Assembly: GCA_964036665.1 (NCBI GenBank)
Contig: OZ038532.1
Span: forward strand, 1,488,001 to 1,552,000
Direction: 5' to 3'
DNA length: 64,000 nt
DNA from: Gordius sp. MW1
Lineage: Eukaryota > Nematomorpha > Gordioida > Gordea > Gordiidae
Shown: positions 1 to 11,419 of the stretch, piece by piece
Numbering within the stretch: the stretch's first letter is position 1
Layout of the letters: every line of letters begins with the position of its first letter
Position numbers and translations under genes: made by a program
The notes under the pieces: model-generated
What the model was told of the DNA's origin: nothing
Databases searched by the model: none
What the model saw: only the letters and a program-made list of their open reading frames with translations

Positions 1-1090
1 TTACTTATTATCGTTCCAATGTAGCTTTCCGCAAGACCATTTGTTTTGGGGTGGTATGGCGTTCCCGTAAAATGTATGATATCGATGTGTTTACAGAAAT
101 TTTAAATTCCATGGATTTAAAATGGGCCCATTCTAACTAAATATTTAGGTAACCCAAAACGCGCAAATATTGTTTCTTAAATTTTGGATAATATTTGTCG
201 AATCACAATATCTAAGTACTAACCTCAGGCCATTTCGAAAAAGCGTCGATACATAACAACCAGTATTTCTTATCAATAGGACCCGCTAAGTCTATGTGGA
301 CCCGTTCCCATGGCTTGTTCAAAACGTTCCAAGCGTATAAGGGCACTTCTATATTTAGCTTTTCCACTTGACATTTACAAGCATTAACGTATTTTTCAAT
401 ATCTGCCCCCTGTTGTTCAAATAAACATTACCTCCCTAAATACTACATAGCTACTATTCCCCGATAACCTTCTTGTAAAATTTTGGGAATTGACCTTAAT
501 TTTTCCGTCGATCTTAATAATATTAAATTTTTTGAAAGAAATTAAATTTTTTTGTTGTATATATTTTTGAACGTTTTTATTATTAGAACTGCCTTGCCAT
601 CTATTATTAAAAATATTTTTTTTGATACTGTGTCTTTTATAGTTTCCTCTACAAGATTTATTATATTCAAGGGTAAATTATTATTAGCTGTATTTGAATT
701 TGTCTAAAATCATTTTCAATATTTAAGTTATGTGGAGAGTTTTTTTAGACACAAACGTATGAGCGCATCCGCACGCCGATTAGATTGACCAGCGATATAT
801 TTTATTTCGTAATCATATTGTAACAATTTTATCACCCATTTTAATAATCTATTATTAGTTAATTTACTAAGATCTCTTATTTTTCCAAAAATATATATGA
901 GAGGGTCATGATCTGTTTGAATAGTGAATTTACGCCGTGAATATATTGATGAAATTTGTTAATCGCATACATTAAAGCTGATGCTTTTCTGTCAATGAAT
1001 GAATAAGTTTTCTCAGTGGGATTTAGGGAATGAGAGGCGTAGGCAAAAGGTTTTTTTATGTTAAAATTTTCAATAATAATCAAATAAAAT
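1..1090 (-). pseudogene. Ty3/gypsy-like pol remnant (integrase to RNase H)
   Basis: Read on the minus strand, 877-1083 encodes an RNase H stretch including AYASHSLNPTEKTYSF, which matches the conserved RNase H motif of Ty3/gypsy polyproteins. Positions 1-540 are a diverged copy of 35029-35520, where the companion copy carries the integrase C-terminal part. The order from right to left is therefore RNase H then integrase. Many stops and indels break the frame, so this is a dead fragment. Its 3' end lies beyond the window edge. Confidence 0.75.
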
Positions 1091-1109
1091 ATTTTTCATA
1101 ACACTCTTA

Positions 1110-1715
1110 AACGCATTTCTTCCAACAAGCGACCCGCCGTTTAAAATTCAATAGTAGCACTTGTAGCTGAATAAAACCATTTGTCAAATATAATTGGGCA
1201 CTCTATGCAAGGTTAATTTTATTTCTATTTTTGTTAATTTCCAGCCATATACAAAATAATAACTTTCCGAATTCCCTTATTTTAAAATCACAAGTACTAT
1301 AAATAGAGGATGAAGAAAAGGTAATACTGATCATATCATTATTGTAAGAATTAAATCATACTAAATCTGATAGACATGATTAAAAAGCATACTATTTCTT
1401 ACATATTACAATAGATACATAAAAGCATTTTTAAATTATTTTGCTGGCCGAATCCGTTTGGGAACTTTAAACCCCGTCCAAGCAAGGCCCGTAATTTATT
1501 TTACCAAAAAGCCCATCCATAATCGTCACTCTTAACCTTGGCGATGCCAACTACATTTGCCTTAAAGTTGGCTATGTCATGATCATCTAAACGTATACGT
1601 TTAAAATGATTTACTAAACCAAGACATTAATTCTTAGTTTAATTTGATCATTAGTCTCTACTGAAGAGTTAGCGCACTCAGTTTCTAATTAAAAGAGAAT
1701 TTAAAGAAAGATTTT
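1110..1715. repeat. Dispersed repeat family R1, copy
   Basis: This stretch resembles 51600-51760 and 53990-54200 in the same orientation and 46870-47300 in the opposite one. Shared landmarks include a GC-rich core and the stretch around 1540-1580 with GGCGATGCCAAC. No coding capacity is seen. Its right part is shared with the start of each receptor duplication unit, so the duplication boundary lies within repeat sequence. Confidence 0.55.
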
Positions 1716-2729
1716 TTCTCCAACTCGTCAAGCCCCGGCTCTTAAAAAAACCACGCTGTATTAATATTTACCCTTGTCACGTGATTACTGGGTATGGTTT
1801 TTATTGATATTCTATATATTTATTTCATAATATTTATCCGATAAGGACATTCGAAATTTAATCCGATACATTTTCTTTTATATTAATAAACAATCCGATA
1901 TATAAAACTAGGAACCATCATCAGGACGCCGCGTAATATCTATAGACGAGTAGTGGTATGTTATGTGGTTGTTTATAACTCATTCCAAATTTAATGAAAG
2001 ACCAACAAATGTATTTTTTTAACAATACACTACACTTTACAAAGCTTTATATTAGCTAGTATTTCGAATTATAGAATACCATATGTGACGTTATTCACAT
2101 TTCTATCCTATGCTAGTGAGGGTCATGCCAATCTTTGAAATTCCTTTATCGAGCAAATGGCAAACTATAATTTCTAACCCTTCAATTTTGTGGGTCAAGA
2201 GGGTCTTCTTTAATGTTTAATCAATTTGATTATTAATCATCGAATAGGGGGCAATGGTTAATTATATTTGCTTATGTGTTTCAAATAGTCGAGATAACTT
2301 ATTGAATATTGTAATTAAAAATTTGATAACACTAAGTTGCTATAAGATATTTTAAGTATATTGTTACAACACACATATCCTCCTTAAACACATGCATATA
2401 GAGCCATTAGTCTCCATATATTGGATGTTGCATATTAATTTAACAAGTTGGTGTGATAAGAACTGGCAACATGACAATTTATATTTAGGTCAACAATTCT
2501 ATTATTGATTTTAAAATTATATGAATTAATTAAAAGGAATCTACAAATTTAAATAGGTCAATACTTTATATAAACAATAAGAGGCGTCTCATAGCATATA
2601 AGGCGAAATTTAGAGCATTATAGATTTTAATTAAAATCGTGTGCCAAGTAAGTCCATGTAAGTCAATATTTTATTTTGTCCGTGAAATAACCATAATAAT
2701 TGAGACTACTAAAATTTTATCACTGTTTA

Positions 2730-3207
2730 TGCCTTATACAAATATCTTAGCCAAGTTGACTTTGAATCTAGCAAACCCAAGTTTCTTTTAAATATATTTG
2801 TGGAGTAGAAATATAATAAATGGAATAACCTTACCCATCTTAGTGGTAGATGGAATGGTTGAAAGTGGATTTTACTATATGTCAAACAGAGTGGTTTCAA
2901 AAAGTTAAAGTAATAGAAAAAAGAAACACATAGTATCTGTTCACCTGTTTCTTAGAGCTGTAACCCTTTCCGATTTCATATTGTCCTTATTCATTATCCC
3001 TATTTTAGCATATATGTTAAAATACGAGACAGGTTTCGCTAGTAAATGGTATGTCTTTTATGTAATTAAAGTCAATTTTCCCCTATTAGATACGTTTGCT
3101 AACTTCAGCAATTACATTCGTTTAGGTGAATCACTGGGACGTTTGTGTGCTTTAACATTCCCACATTATTTAAAACAACATTGCAAGAGCTGGCGAATTA
3201 GTTATAT
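2730..3207 (+). pseudogene. Truncated 7TM receptor pseudogene, copy 1
   Basis: This is homologous to the first half (about residues 1-160) of the intact receptor at 8830-10113, from MPYTNILAKL through transmembrane segments 1-3 to the start of segment 4. An early indel shifts the frame near 2780. A nonsense codon replaces Glu in the SKSES motif at about 2905 (GAA to TAA). The open stretch 2981-3207 preserves the LSDFIL-type TM2 and the FANFSNYIRLG stretch of TM3. Reading continues at 3208 into inserted repeat DNA. The same nonsense change is present in copy 2. Confidence 0.9.
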
Positions 3208-3985
3208 TAATTGCTATGCAATTTATGGGCTCGTTTTTTGTTGTCCGTCCGTCCGTCCGTTACCCTTCAAGTTAATGGCGCCAGCTTGGTGACCTGGAGG
3301 TGTCGGGTTCAAGCCAGGGAGGGGACGAATTTTTTTTTAATTTTTTTAAATTAAATTAATATTTTGTTCTTGTTAATACCATTGATAATATGACTTTTTG
3401 ACCGTCCGCTGGCTACTGACCGATGAAATATATTGATTTTCTAAACATAAAACACAACTTTTAATTGCTATGCAATTTATGGTATTATTTCATTATCTAT
3501 ATAAATAACATAAAAACTTCTACTATTTTAAAACCAGCATGGTGTGACGGGTTATAGCGCCGGCTTGTAAACATATGCCTTTACTGATGTGGGTTCGAAT
3601 CCCGGAGAGGGCAAAATTTTATTTTTTTTAAATTAAATTAATATTTTGTTCTTGTTAATACCATTGATAATATGACTTTTTGATCGTCCGCAGGCTACTG
3701 ACCAATGGAAAAAATGACCATTGGCCAAATAAATCGAAATTTTTTTTCGTTTTTACATTGGTTAACATTGATAATTACCCTATGCCTTCCCCTACAAGGC
3801 CTATAACTAATTAACTAATTATTTTGCATTTAATACCCCCCTATAGGCATTCTCGCCCCTTCCCACCTTTCTCGCCCATTAATTGCATAACAAATATGCT
3901 ACGTTTATACGGAGTATAGAAGAGTTCCCCCTTCCCTTCCCCTACTCCCATTCCCCTCTTCCCCTTCCCACGAGGGCCGAAGGCC
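3208..3985. mobile_element. Insertion holding two tRNA-derived SINE-like repeats
   Basis: Copies 2 and 3 lack this block between the codons flanking 3207 and 3986, so it is an insertion into receptor copy 1. It contains two related units. One has a tRNA-like head near 3268-3325 with GGGTTCAAGCC. The other has a head at about 3545-3612 with GGGTTCGAATCC, a perfect RNA polymerase III B box. Both heads are followed by the same T-rich tail (3330-3420 and 3615-3710) ending in a GGCTACTGACC motif. A 22-bp block, TTAATTGCTATGCAATTTATGG, occurs at 3209 and again at 3461. The remainder to 3985 is a pyrimidine-rich strand without genes. Confidence 0.6.
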
Positions 3986-4014
3986 CGAGTTAATATTAGC
4001 TATAGAATTTTTTG

Positions 4015-5765
4015 TTTTGTAATTTATTTTACCAAAAAGCCCATCCATGATCTTCACTCTCATTATATTTTTAACCTTGGCGATGCCAATTACATTTGTC
4101 TTAAAGTTGGCTAAGTCATGATCATCTAAACGTATACGTTTAAAATGATTTACTAAACCAAGGTATTAATTCTTAGTTTGATCAGTATCTACTGTAGAAT
4201 TAGCGCACTCAGTTTCTAATTAAAAGAGATTTTAAAGAAAGATTTTCCCCCTACTCGTCAAGCCCCGACTCTTACAAAAACCATGCTGTATTAATATTTA
4301 CCCTGGTCACGTGATTATTGGGTATTGTTTTTATTGATATTCTATATATTTATTTAATAATATTTATCCGATACGTCTACATTCGAAATTTAATCCGATA
4401 CATTTTCTTTTGTACTAATACACAGTCCGATATATAATACTAGGAACCATCACCAGGACGCCGCGTAATATCCATAGACGAGTAGTGGTATGTTATGTGG
4501 TTGGTTATAGCTCATTCCAAATTTAATGAGAGACCAACAAATGTATTTTTTTAACAATATAGTAGTACGCTTTACAAAGCTTTATATTAGCTATTATTTC
4601 GAATTATAGAATACCATATGTGACGTTAATCACATTTCTATCCTATGCTAGTGATGGTCATGCCATTTAAAATTCTTTTATCGAGCAAATGGCAAACTGT
4701 AATTTCTAACCCTTTAAATTTTGTGGGTCAAGAGGGTCTTCTTTAATGTTTAACCAATTTGATTATAAATCATCGAAATAGAGGGAAATGGTTAATTATA
4801 TTTGCTTAGCCTTTCTAATAGTCGAGATAACTTATTAAATATTGTAAAATTTTACAACACTAAGTTGTTATAAGATATTTTAGATATATTGCTTTAACAC
4901 ACATATCCTCCTTAAACACATGCATATAGAGCCATTCGAAGTCTCCATATATTGGATGTTGCATTTTAATTTAACAAGTTGGTGTGATAAGAACTGGCAA
5001 CATGACAATTTATATTTAGGTCAACAATTCTATTATTGATTTTAAAATTATATGAATTAATTAAAAGGAATCTACAAATTTAAATAGGTCAATACTTTAT
5101 ATAAACAATAAGAGGCGTCTCATAGCATATAAGGCGAAATTTAGAGCATTAAATATTTTAATTAAAATCGTGTGCCAAGTAAGTCCATGTAAGTCAACAT
5201 TTTATTTTGTCCGTGAAATAACCATCATAATTTAGACTACTAAAATTTTATCACTGTTTATGCCTTATACAAATATCTTAGCCAAGTTAACTTTGAATCT
5301 AGCCAAGAAAACCCAAGTTTCTTTTAAATATATCTTGTGGAGTAGAAATATAATAAATGGAATAACTTTATCCATCTTAGTAGTAGATGGAATGGTTGGA
5401 AGTGGATTTTACTATATGTCAAACAGAGTGGTTTCAAAAAGTTAAAGTAATAGAAAAAAGAAACACATAGTATCTGTTCACCTGTTTATTAGAGCTGTAA
5501 CCCTTTCCGATTTCATATTGTCCTTTTTTATTATCCCTATTTTAGCATATATGTTAAAATACGAGACAGGTTTCGCTAGTAAATGGTATGTCTTTTATGT
5601 AATTAAAGTCAATTCCCCTATTAGATACGTTTGCCAACTTCAGCAATTACATTCGTTTAGGTAAATCACTGGGACGTTTGTGTGCTTTAACATTCCCACA
5701 TTACTTAAAACAACCTTGCAAGAGCTGGCGAATTAGTTATATAATATTAGCTATAGAATTTTTTG
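4015..5765 (+). repeat. Receptor-locus duplication unit 2
   Basis: This is the direct repeat of unit 1 without the SINE block, about 1.75 kb long. It begins with the same dispersed-repeat edge (TTTACCAAAAAGCCCATCC). It carries the full upstream region and the first half of the receptor, then runs straight into unit 3 at about 5765. Units 1 and 2 are clearly more alike than either is to unit 3, including shared loss-of-function changes and absence of the MITE found in units 3 and 4. Confidence 0.85.
5260..5756 (+). pseudogene. Truncated 7TM receptor pseudogene, copy 2
   Basis: The start codon and first 61 codons are open (MPYTNILAKLTLNLAKKTQ onward, then TM1). They end at the nonsense codon shared with copy 1 (5443-5445). 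Downstream the sequence still encodes TM2 and the EKYETGF-type loop region, with a single-base deletion near 5612. Coding similarity stops at the unit boundary in TM4. It cannot make a receptor. The shared nonsense codon shows that copies 1 and 2 arose by duplication of an already dead copy. Confidence 0.9.
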
Positions 5766-6238
5766 TTTTGTAATTTATTTTACCAAAAAGCCCATCCATG
5801 ATCTTCACTCTTATTATATTTTTAACCTTGGCGATGCCAACTACATTTGCCTTAAAGTTGGCTATGTCATGATCGTCTAAACGTATACGTTTAAAATGAT
5901 TTACTAAACCAAGTTATTAATTCTTAGTTCAATTTAATCATTAGTCTCTACTGTAGAATTAGCCCACTAAGTTTCTAAATAAAAGAGATTTTAAAGTAAG
6001 TTTTTCCCGTACCCGTCAAGCATCGACTCTCTTATACCTCGCTCTGAAAATAATAGTTCCCCTGGTTACGTGAATATTGGATATTGTTTTTATTGATGTT
6101 TTAAATATTTAATTTATAATATTAATCTAATACGTGGACATTCGAAATTTAATCTGATACATTTTCTTTTACTAATAAAACAGTTCACTATATAAAACTA
6201 GGAACCATCATCAGGACGCCTCTTAATATCTATAGACG

Positions 6239-7858
6239 CAGTAGCGTAGGGAAGAAGGGGGGGGTCCCCCCTTGGCAAAAAATTGAATTTTTTTCAAATT
6301 ATACGGAAAAATTCAATGATAGAAGTCTTGTTTGCGCATTTAGAAATAATAAGTTATCTTAATTAATTTGAAATTTAATTTTAGATGAAATATACTAATT
6401 CTAACACTATTTGTACAAAAATTTCTGTCCCGAGTGCGTGTTTTGTAATAGGAAGAAATATAATTCTTAATTATTTATCTAAAAAACTATCTTAACCTCT
6501 AAAATAAACGAGGAATGCTGATATAAACCAATTTTATTTAATAGGGTTATTTGAACTTACATTAGTTCCTTGTTTAAAGAAATTTTGGATATACAACTAG
6601 AGACGAGTATAATAATAAGATACAAATAATTAATATTAAGGTAAATGATAATTTTACAAAGCGTTTTGCAAATTTCTTGCATGCATGCTTCATTTTTAAA
6701 CATACTTTAAAATTTAATTTATTTAATAATTGTGCGTGCTGATTCTAGAGTCAAACTGTGCGTACTAATTCAACTAAAAATTAGTATTGCCTATGGTTTA
6801 GTAAATTCAATTTTTGAAGTTTAATTTTTAATGATCATGATATAGCTAACTTTATTATAGCTGGCACCCCCAAAGCCGGGCATGGGCTTTTGTTAAAAAT
6901 TGCGGGCCTGGCTTGGACGAGCGTTATGGTAATAAAACGGGCGCGGGACGGTTCTAGCTATTAGTAGGGGCAAAACCTTTATGTTTTAATAGATATAAAT
7001 GGTGTTTTTTATGATGTTTCTCAAATTTTATTATTATTTAATTTTACAATATAAACATATCCCTATTAATTTTTGTTTGCTATTTATTCATAGAACTTGT
7101 GATACTTAAAGAAGTGGTTTCTAATGTTTTTATTTTTTTAAAAGGGGATCGTGATACATTAACAAAAATATGTATATTTAGTATAAAATAATGCTAGCAT
7201 AGAGTTTCAATTATCATAAATGGTTTTATGCAGCTTCAAGTGCTCCTAATGAAAATTTAACTTGTTGGAAGAAACAAAAGCCTGTTTGAGGCTGATGTAT
7301 TTAACATGACTAATATTTAATTCAACATATAAATAAATAATTGTTTTGGTACTGATAAATAATGTTTACATAGCCGCAGATTATATATTATTTTTTTGGG
7401 AAGGTGTAGGCTGGGCCTGTGCATTACAAAAAATCAGCGGGGCGAACTCGGGCTTATAATATCATTTTAACGGTCCCGTGGCGGGACATTTTTTGGTACT
7501 GGTGGAAAAATTAAGCCTAAAAGGCCCATGCAAGTGTTAAGTGTTTAGTTCAACAATGTGCCGAATTAGCACATACAGAAAAATTGGAAGGAGCTCTTTG
7601 CAATTTGGCATTTCTCACCAAAAACCCATCTTAGATATTGAATTTATATAATTTTAATTAGGTTTTGTTTACACAAAATTCTTTGACACAAAATTTACCC
7701 TCCCCCCCCCCCCCCCCCTCCTACCCCTTACTTAGATGATCCTGCCTTTGCCACTACTGTATATAAGCCTAAAATTCTTTTTTTTTAAATATGATTATAT
7801 ATCAAAAAAATTTGAACCCCTCCCCCCCTCCCATGAGGCAATCCTGGCTACGCCTATG
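6239..7858. mobile_element. 1.6 kb hAT-like non-autonomous DNA element
   Basis: The empty site is visible in receptor units 1 and 2, which read TATAGACGAGTAG without interruption. Here that site is split, with TATAGACG at 6231-6238 and TATAGGCG at 7859-7866 as an imperfect 8-bp target duplication. The ends are inverted and similar: CAGTAGCGTAGGGA on the left, and the complement of CTGGCTACGCCTATG on the right. Inside are homopolymer C/G tracts near 6260 and 7700-7720. The central part is homologous, in places, to the arms of the large inverted repeat (46560-47964). No transposase is present, so it must have moved with help from another element. Confidence 0.8.
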
Positions 7859-8334
7859 TATAGGCGAGTAGTGGTATGTTATGTGGTTGGTTATAAGCAT
7901 TCCGAATTTAATGAGAGACCAACGGATGTATTTTTTAGCATTATAGCGAAGTTTTCTATTAGCTAGTATTTCGAATCATAGAGTTCTTGAAATTACGTTA
8001 ATCACATTCCTTTCCTTGCTAATGAATCACCGATTTTTTTGGTCATGTCCAATCTTTGAAAATCTATTATCGCGAAAATGGCAAACTATAATTTCTAACC
8101 CTTTTTATTTTGTGGTTCGAGAGGCTCTTCTATAGTGTTTAATCAATTTGATTATAAAGCATCTAAAGAGGGGGGAAAGGTTATTTCATATTCGCCTATG
8201 GGTTTCAAATAATTGAGAAAATTTATTAAATATTGTAATTGAATAATTGACAACACTAAGCTGTTATAAAATATTTTAGAGAATATATTGTTTAAACACT
8301 CATATCCTCCTTAAACACATGTATAAAGACATGA

Positions 8335-8500
8335 GCGTAGAGATCATTGGAAATAGAGGGGCCCAATAATGATTTAGAGAGGGGCAAAATGATCATTTTT
8401 TAAAATTTTAGGCATAACTTTAATAAATTTCAACAAATTTATAGATTTAAATGGGGGCAACAGCCCCTCCCTGCCCCCCCCCCTGGTTACGCCCATGCAT
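8335..8500. mobile_element. Small MITE shared by receptor units 3 and 4
   Basis: The block from about GAGCGTAGAGATC to GGTTACGCCCATG is absent from units 1 and 2, where ACACATGCATATAGAGCC is continuous. It is present at the same position in unit 4 (about 36965-37130). A third copy lies at 42685-42832. Its core is GGGGCAAAATGATCATTTTT, with short GC-rich inverted ends that include a GGCGTAG/CTACGCC-type motif. It encodes nothing. Confidence 0.7.
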
Positions 8501-8829
8501 ATAGAGCCATTCCAAGTCTCCATATATAGCATGTTGCATTTTAATTCAACAAGTCGGTGTATAAAAATTGACCACATGAAATTTTTTGTTTAGGTCTAGC
8601 ACTTATATTTGGGTCAACAATTCTATTATTGATTTTAAAATTATAAGAATTAATTAAAGATCTACAAATATAAATAGGTCAATACTTTATATTAGCATAT
8701 GAGGCGAAATTTAAAGCATTATAAAATTTGATTAAAATCGTGTGCCAAATCAGTAATATTTTATTTTATTCGTGCCAAAAAATAACCATTATTTCATAAT
8801 TTTGACATACTAATATTTTATCACTCTTT

Positions 8830-10113
8830 ATGCCTTATACATATATCTTAGACAAGATGAGTTTGAATATAGCCAAGGAAACCGAAGTCCTCTTCAAATA
8901 CATCCTGTGGAGTAGAAAGATTATATACGGAATAACTTTCCCAATCTTAGTGGTAATCGGAATTGTTGGAAGTGGACTTTACTATATGTCAAACAAAGTC
9001 GCTTCAAAAAGTGAAAGTAATACAAAAAAGAAACACCTATTATCTGTTCACCTGTTTCATAAAGCCGTAACCCTTTCCGATTTCATATTGACCTTATTCA
9101 TTATCCCTATTTTAGCATATATGTTTAAATATGAGACCGGTTTCGCTAGTAAATGGTATGTCTTTTATGTAATAAAAGTCAACTTTCCCCTGTTAAATAC
9201 GTTTGCCAACTTCAGCCATTACATTCGTTTAGGTGTATCATTAGGACGATTGTGTGCTTTAACATCCCCATATTACTTTACACAACCTTGCAGGAACTTG
9301 CATGTTAGTTATCTAATATTAGCTCTAGTATTTTTCGTCTGTCTGGCCTTAGTAATACCGTACAGTTGGGGGTTCAATGTCGTCTATGTAGAAAACAAAA
9401 TAACAAATTTTATAGATGAAATCTTTTTCTTCAACAATATGACAGGCATTTCAAGCATCAGTAACATTAACAATAACACAAAAGAAATAAATTCAAACAA
9501 CAATTTTTGTAAAATTAATGGATATTTTCACGAACCGAATGCTAAATCAAGTATTTGGTTTAATAGCTATCGTCGTTCGATACACGTTATATTATGTGTA
9601 GTCCCATTACTAATAACTGTTATTTTGAATACCATTACGACTTGTTGCTATTTAGATCGGCTAAAACCAAAAAACAAAATAAGAAAATCGGATGATAAAA
9701 GTGTTGTTGCAACTAGCAACCTTTTGTTACCATATGTGAAAAGGACTCCTAGTACTAAAAGCGATCACGATGGTATTTCTTTAAGCATAATGCCTCCGGA
9801 TATACAGACTACAAAGATGAGAGCAGACAGCAATGAATCTACGAAAAACAAATATAGACAAAAAAATGGAATTTTATTCTTGATATTTACCAATATATAT
9901 CTCATTTTAAACATAGTACCAATGACAGTTTACATGTTTGTCTATCAACCATGGACGGATACGTTTAATAGCAAAACTGAACTATGGTTTCAGCATTTCG
10001 CCTACATTACGGAATACGGCTTAAATTGTCTAGGCGTCTATTTGCAATTATATTTTGATCCCGAAATTAATCAAGGATTGAAATGCGTTTGTGAAAATAT
10101 ATGGCGTAAGTAG
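8830..10113 (+). CDS. Seven-transmembrane receptor, GPCR-like, divergent
   Basis: This is a 427-residue single-exon open frame starting at ATG 8830. An in-frame alternative ATG lies 10 codons on (MSLNIAKETE). Hydrophobic segments lie at about residues 33-55, 78-100, 112-135, 154-175, 252-275, 348-370 and 388-410, fitting a seven-helix receptor. The second extracellular loop is long and rich in Asn and Ser, with NMT and NNT sequons and a Cys in NFCKING. The third intracellular loop (about 276-345) is basic and polar. A tail with DPEINQGLKC follows TM7. The rhodopsin-family marks are altered: the TM3 end reads SLGRLCAL instead of D/E-R-Y, and TM7 has NCLGVYLQLY instead of NPxxY. This supports a plasma-membrane receptor of unknown ligand. 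A chemosensory or other lineage-expanded receptor is an alternative. Three pseudogene copies nearby show a locally expanding locus. Confidence 0.8.
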   Translation: MPYTYILDKMSLNIAKETEVLFKYILWSRKIIYGITFPILVVIGIVGSGLYYMSNKVASKSESNTKKKHLLSVHLFHKAVTLSDFILTLFIIPILAYMFKYETGFASKWYVFYVIKVNFPLLNTFANFSHYIRLGVSLGRLCALTSPYYFTQPCRNLHVSYLILALVFFVCLALVIPYSWGFNVVYVENKITNFIDEIFFFNNMTGISSISNINNNTKEINSNNNFCKINGYFHEPNAKSSIWFNSYRRSIHVILCVVPLLITVILNTITTCCYLDRLKPKNKIRKSDDKSVVATSNLLLPYVKRTPSTKSDHDGISLSIMPPDIQTTKMRADSNESTKNKYRQKNGILFLIFTNIYLILNIVPMTVYMFVYQPWTDTFNSKTELWFQHFAYITEYGLNCLGVYLQLYFDPEINQGLKCVCENIWRK

Positions 10114-10296
10114 GATAAAATATTTTAATCAAAGAAATGGACCTAAGGCTTGTATTACAAATTCAATCTAACATAATGTGTTTTAAATAGCCTAATTAAA
10201 ATTATATCGAAATGCGTTGTGCCATTCATTAACACCATATTAAATATGATTCATTAATATTACACTATTGCGAATGATCATATACAATTTATAGTG

Positions 10297-10302
10297 AATA
10301 AA
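10297..10302 (+). terminator. Candidate polyadenylation signal of receptor gene
   Basis: AATAAA lies 184 bp after the receptor stop codon. An ATTATTAATAAA run at about 10350-10360 is a second candidate. Confidence 0.45.
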
Positions 10303-10639
10303 TCTTTCATAATTGTTAAATTACATGTGGATATTTGCGACCGAACCTATATTATTAATAAACATAACAAAACCTAAAATAAGCGTTGTATACACGATTT
10401 ATCCGTTTCTACCCCCCCCCCCCACTACATATTGATTGTAATACCGCGTAATTTTGGATTTAATTTTATTGCCTAGGCACTAGCGGCCATCTTCCCACTT
10501 ACCCTTTTGATGTTACCCGCGATGATTTTAAACTCCCCCATCGTTTTCTAACGAGTCGCATCCTCGAGATATTAAAATGAGGCTGAACATCTGGCCTCCT
10601 CAAGAGATACTCAGGAAAAGATAAAAAACCTATAAACAC

Positions 10640-11155
10640 TACACAACAAAAGTGATCCCCCCGCTTCAAAATACAAAAAATTTATATTATTCTCGATATT
10701 TATTTAAAATCTTGGGTCGATTTGTCTAATCTAAATATAATAAAATAAGAAAATTTTGCCTTCAAATCATTAGTCTAGCTTTATAATTTAAAAAGTTAAA
10801 TCTGAAACATATAATGAGCAAAGATATATAACTTTGGTACATTTAAAAATTAATGAGCAATTGTAGAACATATAAATTTTTGATAAAACTCGAAAGGCAT
10901 AAGACATTCAATCATTAAAGAGGCCCTATGGAAAATGTGATACTATCTTAGTATAACATATTTTGGCAATTTTACCTGTAACATTCTAAAAATTTAAACA
11001 CTTTTGCAAATAATAATTGATATGCAGTTTATGCATTTATTAGCCATACATCTTAGATAAATTTATTGTTTAAATCCATTTATACCAAATGAGCCAAGTT
11101 TAGTTAGCTTAGGTCAAAAGAGGGATAGAATTATTGCATATAATGTCATATGATT
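10640..11155. repeat. Dispersed repeat, copy of 42480-42690
   Basis: Positions 10740-11100 align by eye with 42480-42690 and 43185-43220. Shared marks include TTAGTCTAGC, CCCTATGGAAAATGTGATACT and AATTGATATGCAGTTTATG. Two MITEs have been inserted into the 42-43 kb copy and are absent here, so this copy shows the empty sites. No coding potential is seen. The preceding 10303-10640 contains a C-tract and no recognisable gene. Confidence 0.55.
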
Positions 11156-11345
11156 AGTGATGCAGAAATCCGAGAAAAATCTCGGTATCGTCTTGAATAT
11201 AAAAAATCGGACGATAAAAAATTTTAGCAAGGATCCCAATTTTCAAATTTCTTTATTTGCCATCATAATCATAAAATAGTAAACTTAGTTGCGTATTTTT
11301 ATTGTGTGGAATTCACATTTAGGACCTATACATTCGCTACTAAAT
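11155..11345 (+). repeat. CTCG-repeat family, left-end copy
   Basis: This starts TAGTGATGCAGAAATCCGAG and continues with CTCGG, then TTTATTTGCCATCATAATCA and GTGTGGAATTCACATTTAG. The same order appears at 43280-43490, 61925-62120 and 62810-63000, and inverted at 22256-22410 and 55340-55530. The TAGTGATG start resembles hAT terminal sequence. A hAT-like coding remnant lies next to the 61.9 kb copy. Confidence 0.6.
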
Positions 11346-11419
11346 AATTTACACACCCAAATATTTGGCACAAGAGCTATGCAAGTTCAACCCGTGGACC
11401 GGCCTAAAAGCAAAGGTCG

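Larger units (their letters stand above)
1491..4014 (+). repeat. Receptor-locus duplication unit 1
   Basis: From GTAATTTATTTTACC at 1491 the sequence runs in parallel with units at 4020, 5770 and (more diverged) 36030. The unit contains about 1.2 kb of upstream DNA and the first half of the receptor coding region. It ends within the coding region at TTAGCTATAGAATTTTTTG near 3990-4014, where the next unit begins. An insertion at 3208-3985 interrupts the end of the unit. Landmarks common to all units are the GGAACCATCA block at 1912 and the CATATCCTCCTTAAACACATG block at 2376. Confidence 0.8.

Noticed and set aside
2981-3292. 103-residue open frame as a complete small receptor gene
   Set aside because: It is the middle of pseudogene copy 1 and runs into inserted repeat DNA at 3208. 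The start is an internal Met of TM2.
3545-3612. Functional tRNA gene with a perfect B box
   Set aside because: The A box and acceptor stem do not form a cloverleaf, and the sequence is followed by a tail shared with another repeat, as in a SINE.
7695-7722. Poly-C tract as a regulatory or G-quadruplex site
   Set aside because: It is part of the GC-rich end zone of a mobile element and similar tracts recur in MITEs at 8470 and 42805, so a local function is not supported.
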